DNA of 13,961 bases from Methanobacteriota archaeon (GTDB lineage: Archaea; Thermoplasmatota; Thermoplasmata; RBG-16-68-12): positions 1-13,961 of the forward strand of contig VBMC01000025.1 in assembly GCA_005879015.1 (NCBI GenBank). Direction: 5' to 3'. The notes under the pieces are model-generated. The model saw only the letters and a program-made list of their open reading frames with translations. It ran no database searches and was not told where the DNA came from. The position numbers and the translations under genes are program-made. Shown here piece after piece: positions 6,947 to 13,729 of this stretch (the first letter of the stretch is position 1; the number at the start of each line of letters is the position of its first letter).

Positions 6947-7402
6947 TCACTCCAGCGACACGATCTCCTTCTTCGCCTGGATCGCGGCCTCGAGCGTGTG
7001 CCACGCCAGGCTCGCGCACTTCACGCGAACCGGGAATTCGCACACCCCGGAGAGGACCGCGAGCTTGCCTAAGGACCCCATGTCGACGGGATCGCCGGGT
7101 CGGCCGGTGACCATCTTCCGGAACTTCTCGAACAACTCGTGCGCCTGCGCCTTGGACTTCCCCTTCACGGCATCCGTCATCAGGGAGGCCGAGGCCTTCG
7201 AAATCGCGCAGCCCTGGCCGACGAAGGCGACGTCCGCGATCGTTCCGTCCGCGAGCCGCACGTAGACGGTCACGCGGTCTCCGCAGAGGGGATTGTGCCC
7301 CACCGCGGTCGCATCCGCGTCCACGATCTCATGGAAATTCCTCGGCCTCTTGCTATGGTCGAGGATCGTCTCCTGGTAGAGCTCACGGAGATCGGGCGTC
7401 AT
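6947..7402 (-). CDS. sufU: SufU-type sulfur-transfer protein, long form
   Basis: This 151-residue protein has the full set of SufU features: Cys40 and Asp42 in NPLCGD, Cys65 in GQGCAIS, and Cys129 in VRVKCASLAW. It also has the insert MGSLGKLAVLSGVCEFP (108-124) that separates true SufU from IscU. In Gram-positive bacteria SufU swaps a zinc ligand with the SufS cysteine and carries persulfide to SufBCD. Here it lies between sufD and the second SufB-like gene: 49 bases after the sufD stop and two bases before the next start, so all three are probably one transcript. An extra Cys121 is present in the insert. The start ATG 7402 begins right at the family N-terminus (LYQETILDHSKRPRN). It is the intact, canonical one of the two copies. 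Confidence 0.92.
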   Translation of the reverse strand: MTPDLRELYQETILDHSKRPRNFHEIVDADATAVGHNPLCGDRVTVYVRLADGTIADVAFVGQGCAISKASASLMTDAVKGKSKAQAHELFEKFRKMVTGRPGDPVDMGSLGKLAVLSGVCEFPVRVKCASLAWHTLEAAIQAKKEIVSLE

Positions 7403-7451
7403 GGCATCACGGTGCGGCGGCAGCTCCGACCCTGTCTATCCGGCTCGTGCT

Positions 7452-8810
7452 TCATAAGGTCTCTCCGACGTCGGCCCCTTTCGGCAACCGCGACAGGATC
7501 AGTTGGTCGAGCTTGATCCGGATCGGGGCGACCTTCACCTGGTTCACGACGTCCGAAGCGAATGCGTACGTCAGGATGTGGCGGGCGTTCTCCTCGTCGA
7601 TTCCGCGGGAGCGAAGATAGAACACCGCGTTCTCGTCCAGTTGCCCGATCGTCGAGGCGTGACTGCACTTCACGTCGTCCGCCAGGATCTCCAGTCCGGG
7701 CGTACTGTCGACGAACGCTTCCTTCGAAAGGAGTAGGTTCTTGTTCACCTGTCTGGCGACCGTCTTCTGGGCGTCCTTCCGGACGTAGATGTTCCCGTTG
7801 AACACGCCGCGCGACTTCCCGCCCAGGATGCCACGGTACAGCTCGAGGCTCGTGCACGCCGGGGCGGCGTGGTCGATCCGCGTGTAGTGGTCCGATTGCT
7901 GCGTCCCGGACGGCATGAAGAGCCCGTTGAGGCCCACGCTCCCCCCTTCTCCCCGGAAGAGCGTGTGGACGTAGTTCCTCACGAGGGCTCCCCCGAAGGA
8001 CATCGAATGACAGGTGACCGAGGAATTGCGGTCCTGGTCAATCGACATCGTGGCGACGTGGAAGGCCGCCTCGGACTCGCGTTGGATCTTGTAGTGCTCC
8101 AGGACGGAAGCAGGTGCCGAGACGACTTCCGTGACGGCGTTCGTGAACGTGACTTCGGGGGCCCACCCGGCGTAGGTCTCAATCACGGTCGCCTGGCTTC
8201 CCGCCCCGAGGCGGATCAGATTGCGCGGGTACGCGATCGTCGGCACGTCCCGAGCGGTCGAGACGAAGACCAAATGGATCGGCTCGTCCACGACGGCATT
8301 CTTCGGCACGTCCACAAAGGCGCCGTCGACGAAGAAGGCCGTATTCAACGCGACGAAAGGGTCGTCCTGGAATCGTGCGAACCGAGCGAGATATTTCTCG
8401 AGGGTCCCCGGTTCCTGCCGAAGCACTTCCGCGAGGGATGCAATCCGAACCCCTTCTGGAAGCGACCGAAGGTACGACAGGCGCGGCGCATACCGACCGT
8501 TCACGAACACCAACCGGCTCGTCTTCAGGATGCCGAAGGCGAAAGGTTCGAGTTTCTCCGCCACGACCCCATCGGGCCCGCCGGTGATGGCCGGTTTGAA
8601 GGGGACGCGAAGTAGGGGCGCGAGGTTCGTGAACCTCCATTCCTCGTGTCGCTGCGTGGGGAAACCGACGGCCTCGAACCGTTCGATCGCGGACCGGCGG
8701 ATTCCACGAAGCCATGACGGACTTGGGAGGTCTGCCTCTGCGGACGCGAAATCCGCGACGTACGTTTGCTTTGCGTCGAGCGCCACCGCCACGATGTCAC
8801 CGGGCCTCAC
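7452..8810 (-). CDS. sufD: SufD, scaffold subunit of the SufBCD complex
   Basis: This 452-residue protein has the SufD arrangement: an N-terminal helical part with RHEEWRFTNLAPL (54-66), a right-handed beta-helix core, and the C-terminal helical part beginning at LDENAVFYLRSRGI. SufD pairs with SufB, and both bind SufC ATPases, to assemble clusters in the cytoplasm. The His that helps hold the nascent cluster in E. coli (His360) is matched by His384 in KCSHASTIGQ. The start is GTG 8810, which overlaps the sufC stop by four bases (GTGA); no in-frame ATG lies near the N-terminus. The family N-terminus is reached only with this GTG. The frame is intact throughout, unlike sufB, the second SufB-like gene and sufS around it. 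Confidence 0.93.
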   Translation of the reverse strand: MRPGDIVAVALDAKQTYVADFASAEADLPSPSWLRGIRRSAIERFEAVGFPTQRHEEWRFTNLAPLLRVPFKPAITGGPDGVVAEKLEPFAFGILKTSRLVFVNGRYAPRLSYLRSLPEGVRIASLAEVLRQEPGTLEKYLARFARFQDDPFVALNTAFFVDGAFVDVPKNAVVDEPIHLVFVSTARDVPTIAYPRNLIRLGAGSQATVIETYAGWAPEVTFTNAVTEVVSAPASVLEHYKIQRESEAAFHVATMSIDQDRNSSVTCHSMSFGGALVRNYVHTLFRGEGGSVGLNGLFMPSGTQQSDHYTRIDHAAPACTSLELYRGILGGKSRGVFNGNIYVRKDAQKTVARQVNKNLLLSKEAFVDSTPGLEILADDVKCSHASTIGQLDENAVFYLRSRGIDEENARHILTYAFASDVVNQVKVAPIRIKLDQLILSRLPKGADVGETL

Positions 8811-9577
8811 GCGCGAGCCGGCTGCGGCTTCGGCGCCTCCTCGACGATCCAGCCGTACCCGTGCTTCTCCAGGTTCCGCGCCAAATCCGCGTCGCCGCTC
8901 TTCACGATCCGCCCGTCCACGAGGACGTGGACGAAGTCGGGAATCACGTAATCGAGGAGACGTTGGTAATGGGTCACGACGAGCATCGATCGGTTCGGGC
9001 CGCGCATCGTGTTCACTCCATTTGCGACGAGGCGCAAGGCGTCGATGTCAAGCCCGGAATCCGTCTCGTCCAGGATGCAGAACTTCGGCTCGAGGACTGC
9101 CATCTGGAAGACTTCGTTTTTCTTCTTCTCGCCACCGGAGAAGCCTTCGTTCAACCCGCGCTTCATGAACGTTTCGTCGAGGCCGAGGAGCTTCGCCTTG
9201 TCTTGGACGAGGCCCATGAAATCCATCGCATCGATCTCCTCGAGTCCGCGGTACTTCCGAATCGCGTTCAGGGCCGCCTTGAGGAAATACGCGTTGCTCA
9301 CGCCGGGGATCTCGACCGGGTATTGGAACGCCATGAAGACGCCTTCCCGGGCGCGGTCCTCCGGCTTCATCGCGAGCAGATCCTTGCCTTGGAACCGAGC
9401 CGAACCACCCGTGACCTCGTACGTCAACCGTCCGGCGAGGACCTGCGCGAGTGTCGTCTTGCCGCTCCCGTTCGGGCCCATGACGGCGTGGACCTCCCCG
9501 GGCCCGATCGAGAGATCGATTCCCTTCAGGATCTCCTTCCCCGCCACCTTCACCTGCAAATTCTTGATCTCGAGCAT
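8807..9577 (-). CDS. sufC: SufC, ABC-type ATPase of the Fe-S assembly complex
   Basis: This 256-residue protein has a complete ABC ATPase set: Walker A GPNGSGKT (34-41), Q-loop Gln85 in FQYP, signature FSGGEKKKNE (146-155), Walker B FCILDETDSGLD (166-177) and switch His203. The GEKKKNE and ETDSGLD forms are typical of SufC and separate it from transporter ATPases. SufC dimerises on SufB-SufD and drives shape changes that expose the cluster site; no membrane partner is needed. It starts 30 bases after sufB with a good GGGAGG site eight bases before ATG 9577, and overlaps sufD. The C-terminus (EEAPKPQPARA) is a short tail beyond the usual domain. The gene looks intact. Confidence 0.96.
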   Translation of the reverse strand: MLEIKNLQVKVAGKEILKGIDLSIGPGEVHAVMGPNGSGKTTLAQVLAGRLTYEVTGGSARFQGKDLLAMKPEDRAREGVFMAFQYPVEIPGVSNAYFLKAALNAIRKYRGLEEIDAMDFMGLVQDKAKLLGLDETFMKRGLNEGFSGGEKKKNEVFQMAVLEPKFCILDETDSGLDIDALRLVANGVNTMRGPNRSMLVVTHYQRLLDYVIPDFVHVLVDGRIVKSGDADLARNLEKHGYGWIVEEAPKPQPARA

Positions 9578-9585
9578 CGTCGTGT

Positions 9586-9591
9586 CCTCCC
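9586..9591 (-). promoter_or_regulatory. Shine-Dalgarno site of sufC
   Basis: The minus strand reads GGGAGG eight bases before ATG 9577, an ideal distance. It confirms the sufC start and shows that internal operon genes use ribosome-binding sites while the first gene of at least one transcript (the carrier/E1 fusion) appears leaderless. Confidence 0.75.
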
Positions 9592-9607
9592 GCCATCGAA
9601 GGCGTGT

Positions 9608-11059
9608 TCAGCCGACCGTTCCCTCAAGGTTCAGGCTCACGCTGATCAGTTTCTGGGCCTCCACCGCGAACTCCATCGGGAGCTTCAGGAAGACCTGCTT
9701 GCAGAAACCGTTCACAATCATGTTCGTGGCATCCTCCGGGGTGATGCCGCGGGTCTGGCAGTAGAAGAGCTGATCCTCGCCGATCTTCGACGTCGACGCC
9801 TCGTGCTCCATCTGGGCCGTCGGCTCCTGGACCTGGATGTCCGGGAACGTGAACGCGGCGCACGTGGACCCGATCAGGAGGGAGTCGCACTGGGAGTAGT
9901 TGCGGGCGTTCGTCGCGCCCTTGTGGATCTGTACGCGACCGCGGTAGGTGTTCCGTCCGTACCCTGAGGAGATGCCCTTCGAGATGATCGTGCTCCGGGT
10001 GTTCTTTCCGATGTGCAACATCTTCGTGCCCGTGTCGGCCTGCTGGTAGTTGTTCGCGAGCGCCACGGAGTAGAACTCACCTACGGAGTTGTCGCCCTGC
10101 AGGATGCAGCTCGGGTATTTCCAGGTGATCTAGGAACCAGTCTCGACCTGGGTCCACGAGATCTTCGAGTTCACGCCGAGGCACTTCCCCCGCTTCGTGA
10201 CGAAGTTGTAGATCCCGCCCTTCCCCTGCTTGTCGCCGGGGTACCAGTTCTGGATCGTGGAATACTTGATCTCCGCATCGTCGAGGGCGATCAGTTCGAC
10301 GACCGCGGCGTGCAGCTGATTCGTGTCCCGGATCGGCGCCGTGCATCCTTCGAGGTAGCTCACATACGCGCCCGGGTCCGCGATGATCAGCGTGCGTTCG
10401 AACTGTCCCGTGTCCTGAGCATTGATCCGGAAGTAGGTGGACAGCTCCATCGGGCATCGCACGCCGTGCGGCACGTAGGCGAACGAGCCGTCGCTGAAGA
10501 CCGCACTGTTCAGGGCTGCGAAGAAATTGTCGTTGAAGGGGACGACGGAGCCGAGGTACTTGCGGACGAGTTCGGGATGCTCGAGGACCGCCTCGGAGAA
10601 GGAGCAGAAGATGATGCCGAGTTCCGCGAGCTTGTCCTTGAACGTCGTCGCGACCGAGACGCTGTCCAGCACCGCGTCGACCGCGACGCCGGCCAGGCGT
10701 TCCTGCTCCTGTAGCGGAATGCCGAGTTTCGCGTAGAGGGACCGGATCTCGGGATCGACATCCTCGAGGCTCTTCACTTCCTTTTTCGGCTTCGGGGCCG
10801 CGTAGTAGATGATGTCTTGATAGTTAATCGGGGGATAGCGGACGTTCGACCACGTGGGCTCCTTCATCGTGAGCCAGTGGCGATAGGCCCGAAGCCTCCA
10901 CTCGGTCATCCATTCCGGCTCCTTCTTCTTGCGGGAGATGAGCCGGACGACGTCCTCGTTGAGGCCCTTCGGAATCGTGTCCTCATCGAAGTCGGCGACG
11001 AAACCGTATTTGTACTCCTGCTTCGCCATCTGTTCCTGGAGTACGCTCTTCGAAACCAT
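9608..11059 (-). CDS. sufB: SufB, scaffold subunit, interrupted by an in-frame TAG
   Basis: The 484-codon frame from ATG 11059 to TGA 9608 encodes a full-length SufB except that codon 310 (10132-10130) is TAG. Family motifs run across it with no shift: EGCTAP (237-242), YSTIQNW (266-272) and SWTQVETGS before the stop, then [10 protein letters not shown], Cys391 in QCDSLLIG (E. coli Cys405), Glu420 in EHEAST (Glu434) and the family C-terminus. Relatives have Ala at the TAG position. A 309-residue product would lack both cluster residues, so either TAG is read through, the gene is dead, or the base is wrong. SufB is where SufC, SufD and the new cluster meet. The start is supported by GGGGGT eight bases upstream and a TATA region at 11106-11117; a second in-frame ATG lies at 11029. 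Confidence 0.88.
10130..10132 (-). other. In-frame amber codon inside sufB
   Basis: TAG stands at codon 310 between TCC (Ser309) and ATC (Ile311), with the reading frame unbroken on both sides. Relatives encode Ala here, so two base changes from GCG, or one from a serine TCG, would be needed. No obvious readthrough element was recognised by eye. Confidence 0.85.
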
Positions 11060-11105
11060 GCCACATACCCCCTTTTATGGGGAGGGAATGAGACACTATA
11101 ACGTC

Positions 11106-11117
11106 GTTATATATATC
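11106..11117. promoter_or_regulatory. Shared divergent TATA region of sufB and the iscA-type gene
   Basis: The 12 bases GTTATATATATC are AT-only in the core (TATATATAT at 11108-11116) and read nearly the same on both strands. Minus strand: AAAGATATATATAAC lies about 50 bases before the sufB start, giving an estimated leader of about 25-30 bases that contains the GGGGG site at 11068-11072. Plus strand: the core lies about 30-38 bases before ATG 11146, giving a very short leader. One TATA element could therefore place TBP for either direction. Confidence 0.65.
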
Positions 11118-11145
11118 TTTGGTCGCAAGTGAGTCGAACAACTCG

Positions 11146-11571
11146 ATGGATGATTCGCCGACGACACTCGCGGCGGAAGACTTAAGGCGCGGGCCCGCGT
11201 TCGAACGAGTTGGAGACGCAATCGCGATGATCGCTTCCCAGGAACTGCCGCTCGTCGTCACCGACAGCGCGGTACACCGGATCCGCGTCTTGCAACAGAA
11301 GGAAAGCCGGCCGGAAGCTTCCCTGCGGCTTCGAATCATCGCGGGCGGCTGCAGCGGCATGCAGTATCGGATGGACCTCGCCGACGCACCTCGGACGAAC
11401 GACCTCGTCGTGGCAGCCCACGACGTCCGCGTGTTCGTCGATCCGAAGAGCATGACCTATCTGAAGGGCTCGAAGCTCGAGTGGGAGGAGGACTTGTTCG
11501 GGGGTCAGTTCAAGATCACCAACCCGAACGCGAAGCACTCCTGTTCCTGCGGTCTGAGCTTCACGATTTGA
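11146..11571 (+). CDS. A-type Fe-S carrier (IscA/SufA/HesB family)
   Basis: The 141-residue protein contains a complete A-type domain from about residue 36: VVTDSAVHRI, then RLRIIAGGCSGMQYRMDLAD with Cys69, and KHSCSCGLSF with Cys133 and Cys135. These three cysteines bind iron or a cluster that is passed to client proteins. The first 35 residues (MDDSPTTLAAEDLRRG...) are an extension beyond the usual 105-110 residue family and have no recognised function. ATG 11146 suits the promoter distance; a TTG at 11119 lies too close to the TATA core, and an ATG at 11230 would remove the extension without harming the domain. The gene is divergent from sufB, apparently sharing its TATA region, and ends 10 bases from the convergent Fe-S protein gene. 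Joint control with SUF is the likely meaning. Confidence 0.92.
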   Translation: MDDSPTTLAAEDLRRGPAFERVGDAIAMIASQELPLVVTDSAVHRIRVLQQKESRPEASLRLRIIAGGCSGMQYRMDLADAPRTNDLVVAAHDVRVFVDPKSMTYLKGSKLEWEEDLFGGQFKITNPNAKHSCSCGLSFTI

Positions 11572-11581
11572 GCGCGCCCGA

Positions 11582-12745
11582 TCACAGCGCGTTCGCGAGC
11601 ATCTCCGCGAGGTCGATGATGCTCAGCGTCATGTTCCTCTTCGACGCCACGTCCTCGAAGTGCAGTTCCGCGTGAGGGCAGGTCGTCACGAGGCTCGGGG
11701 CGCCCGTGTCTTCCGCCGCGTCGAGACGACGCTGGGCGACTCCGGCCGCCTGTTCCGGGAACACCGCGGGGAACCCGCCGCCGGCTCCCGAGCAGAGGGC
11801 GTCTTGGTGGTGCGGGAGGATCTCGAGGACCTTGAGGTCCCGAATGAACTTCAACGCTTGCCGGGGCGGCTCAAAGACCTTCGAGACCCGGGACATGTGG
11901 CACGCATCATGGAACGCGACCTTCTGCGGGAGCGGTTTCGTGAATGCGATCCGCTTCTCGCGGATCAGCTTCTCGACGTAATGAGAAATGTGGAACACGC
12001 TGAACGGCGGGTTGCCTCCCCACGCCTTGTAGTCGCGCGCAAAGGCCCGATAGCACTCCGCGCACGCCGTCACGAGGACCTTCGCCCCGGTCTCCTCGAC
12101 CGCCTGGACGTTGTGCGGCATCAGCTCCTTCTTCGTGACCTCTTGATATCCCATCCGCGCGAGAGGCGCTCCCGTGCACCATTCCTCGGCTCCGAGGATC
12201 CGGTACGGGACCTTCGCGGCGTTCAGGATCTTCACCATCGCGCGCGCAATCTGTTGCTTCTTGTAGCTCGCGGCACAGCCGACCCAGTACAGAACCTCCG
12301 GATTGGGAGACTGCACCGCCTCGGTCGGGAGCCACGCGGTCCGTTGGTCCGAGGGTTCGCCATACAGGTTGTGTGTCGCCCGCACGTTCTCCAGATAAGG
12401 ATGGAGCTCCGGCCGTTCGTACCCGGACGATACCATCCACGCTTTCACGTCATCCCAGAGGCGATCGAACGGGATGTCGACCGGACAGACCTCCTCGCAG
12501 GCCCCGCAGCCCGTGCATTCCCACGAGTTCCGCGCGAACTCCTCGCCGGGTTTCACATGGCGGCGGAGCAGTAGGTCCAAGGGCCCGCGCATCTCGTACT
12601 GCCGGAGCGCGAAGATCCGGCCGCGGGGTGATGCGCCCTCCCAGCCCGCCTCCTGGTACGCGGGGCACACGGGGACGCAATAACCGCACATCGTACAGGC
12701 GTGGACATCTTCCTGAATGGAAGGCATCTTTGTGAGGCGAGCCAC
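11582..12745 (-). CDS. HdrD/GlpC-like Fe-S protein with two ferredoxin clusters and degenerate CCG domains
   Basis: The 387-residue protein has two classical [4Fe-4S] motifs, CTMCGYCVPVCP (Cys17, 20, 23, 27) and CTGCGACEEVCP (Cys77, 80, 83, 87), then two CCG-type domains as in HdrB/HdrD, GlpC, GlcF and LutA. Both CCG domains depart from the canonical C-x31-39-CC-x35-38-CxxC pattern. The first has Cys157, Trp189-Cys190, Cys228 and Cys231. The second has Cys282, Cys318-Ser319 and Cys356 with no fourth Cys. Such proteins pass electrons between quinone, flavin or thiol partners. No partner dehydrogenase gene is visible here, so substrate is unknown; HdrD activity on heterodisulfide is not supported because the CCG sites are incomplete. 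The start is GTG 12745, with GGTGG in GTAGGTGGGATTGG just before it, 18 bases after the rubrerythrin-like gene; ATG 12727 is the alternative. Confidence 0.85.
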   Translation of the reverse strand: MARLTKMPSIQEDVHACTMCGYCVPVCPAYQEAGWEGASPRGRIFALRQYEMRGPLDLLLRRHVKPGEEFARNSWECTGCGACEEVCPVDIPFDRLWDDVKAWMVSSGYERPELHPYLENVRATHNLYGEPSDQRTAWLPTEAVQSPNPEVLYWVGCAASYKKQQIARAMVKILNAAKVPYRILGAEEWCTGAPLARMGYQEVTKKELMPHNVQAVEETGAKVLVTACAECYRAFARDYKAWGGNPPFSVFHISHYVEKLIREKRIAFTKPLPQKVAFHDACHMSRVSKVFEPPRQALKFIRDLKVLEILPHHQDALCSGAGGGFPAVFPEQAAGVAQRRLDAAEDTGAPSLVTTCPHAELHFEDVASKRNMTLSIIDLAEMLANAL

Positions 12746-12763
12746 CCAATCCCACCTACCCGA

Positions 12764-13282
12764 TCAGGCGCGCAACTCCGCGAGTTGGCGATCGGCCTGG
12801 ACGGCCTGCCCCTCGTCCTCCTTCGCGAGATCCTCGAGAAGGGTCCGAGCAGCTCCGGCGGCATGGGTGGCGGACGCGCGAAAGAGGACGGCCGAATGGC
12901 GGCCCGTTTCCGACGCGATTTCCCAGGCCTTCGCCAAGGCGATCTCCTTTTCGAACGCGTAGCGGGCGGCGCCGCAGCTGGGACATGCACTCGGCATCGC
13001 CTTCGTCTCAGCGACGAATCCGCACACGTAGCACTCGACCTTGGCGACCGCGTCGAGCGGATAGATGCCGGGCATTACCGCGGCATGCGTCGCGTTCGTG
13101 CCCGCGACCGCCTCGAGCTTCGCGAGCTGGGCCTTCTTCCGGCGGCCCATTTCCTCGAAGGCGACCTTGACCCGCATCTCCGCCACCGCGGCGTTCGCCA
13201 AATCGTAGAAGGTCAAGCCCTCCACGACGGCCCCGATCGCGCGCGCGAGGGCATCCGACTCCTTCCCAACCTTCGAGGTCAA
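12764..13282 (-). CDS. Rubrerythrin-like protein with a central zinc-ribbon/rubredoxin-like site
   Basis: The 172-residue protein has two helical segments flanking a metal site, CYVCGF (Cys84, Cys87) and CPSCGA (Cys100, Cys103), spaced CxxC-x12-CxxC as in rubrerythrins. The N-terminal helices contain VVEGLTFYDLAN and AFEEMGRRKKAQL, the C-terminal ones EKEIALAKAWE and LLEDLAKEDEGQA. Normal rubrerythrins carry ExxH in two helices for a di-iron centre; here the histidine positions seem to be Lys49/50 and Gln159, so peroxide-reducing activity is doubtful. The start is TTG 13282, chosen because GGTGG lies nine bases before it and there is no in-frame ATG until well inside the domain. Genes on both sides (sufT and the Fe-S protein) suggest a role in redox defence or iron handling, but this is inference. 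Confidence 0.7.
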   Translation of the reverse strand: MTSKVGKESDALARAIGAVVEGLTFYDLANAAVAEMRVKVAFEEMGRRKKAQLAKLEAVAGTNATHAAVMPGIYPLDAVAKVECYVCGFVAETKAMPSACPSCGAARYAFEKEIALAKAWEIASETGRHSAVLFRASATHAAGAARTLLEDLAKEDEGQAVQADRQLAELRA

Positions 13283-13377
13283 GGTACCCGGCCACCGCAG
13301 AATCCGATGGATTTCTGGATGCGGCCGAGAGGATATCAAGATTTGCCACTTGCGCGGAGTCGCACGGGCCGGACGGT

Positions 13378-13686
13378 TCAGATGCCCCAGCCGAACTGCT
13401 TCTTCGCCGTCTCGGACATCATCTCGGGCGTCCAGGGTGGCTCCCAGACGATGTTCACGACCGCCTCCTTGACGCCTTGGAGCTGTTCGAGCTTTCGCTT
13501 CACGTCTTGGTGGATGTATGCCGAAGCGGGGCATCCGGGGGCGGTGAGGGTCATCTTGACATCGATCTTGCCCTCGTCCGGCTTGAGGTCGATGTTGTAC
13601 ACGAGGCCGAGGTCATAGATGTTGATCGGGATCTCGGGGTCGTAACACTTCCTCAGGACGCCGATCACTTCTTCCTTCGTGGCCAT
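13378..13686 (-). CDS. sufT: SufT/MIP18-family (DUF59) Fe-S cluster maturation protein
   Basis: The 102-residue protein has the DUF59 signature CYDPEIPINIYDLGLVY (14-30), the conserved Cys52 in TLTAPGCPAS, and the C-terminal WEPPWTPEMMSE (81-92). Members of this family (SufT, PaaD, eukaryotic CIA2) help load clusters into client proteins; an isolated single-domain form in a SUF region fits SufT rather than the phenylacetate protein PaaD. ATG 13686 begins MATKEEVIGV, the usual family start; an upstream TTG at 13704 adds six residues without support. It lies 39 bases after the DUF2203 gene, with an AT-rich promoter-like box overlapping that gene's stop. It is about 2.6 kb upstream of sufB on the same strand. 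Confidence 0.92.
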   Translation of the reverse strand: MATKEEVIGVLRKCYDPEIPINIYDLGLVYNIDLKPDEGKIDVKMTLTAPGCPASAYIHQDVKRKLEQLQGVKEAVVNIVWEPPWTPEMMSETAKKQFGWGI

Positions 13687-13721
13687 GGCAGTGCCTTCGA
13701 TCAATCCTACGTGGGCCGCGG

Positions 13722-13729
13722 GATATTAA
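13722..13729 (-). promoter_or_regulatory. Possible TATA box for sufT
   Basis: The minus strand reads GTTAATATCCC, with the core TTAATATC 36-43 bases before ATG 13686 and overlapping the TAA stop of the DUF2203 gene. The distance would give a leader of about 10-15 bases. Confidence 0.4.

Noticed and set aside
8714..9967. A 417-codon open frame on the plus strand opposite sufC and sufB.
   Set aside because: It is the complement of two well-conserved minus-strand genes. Its protein is Arg/Leu/His-rich with no recognisable domain, as expected from an antisense frame in high-GC DNA.
9608..11059. An intein or intron inside sufB, which is a common intein host.
   Set aside because: The two halves join with no inserted sequence: the TAG sits in an unbroken frame between conserved residues.
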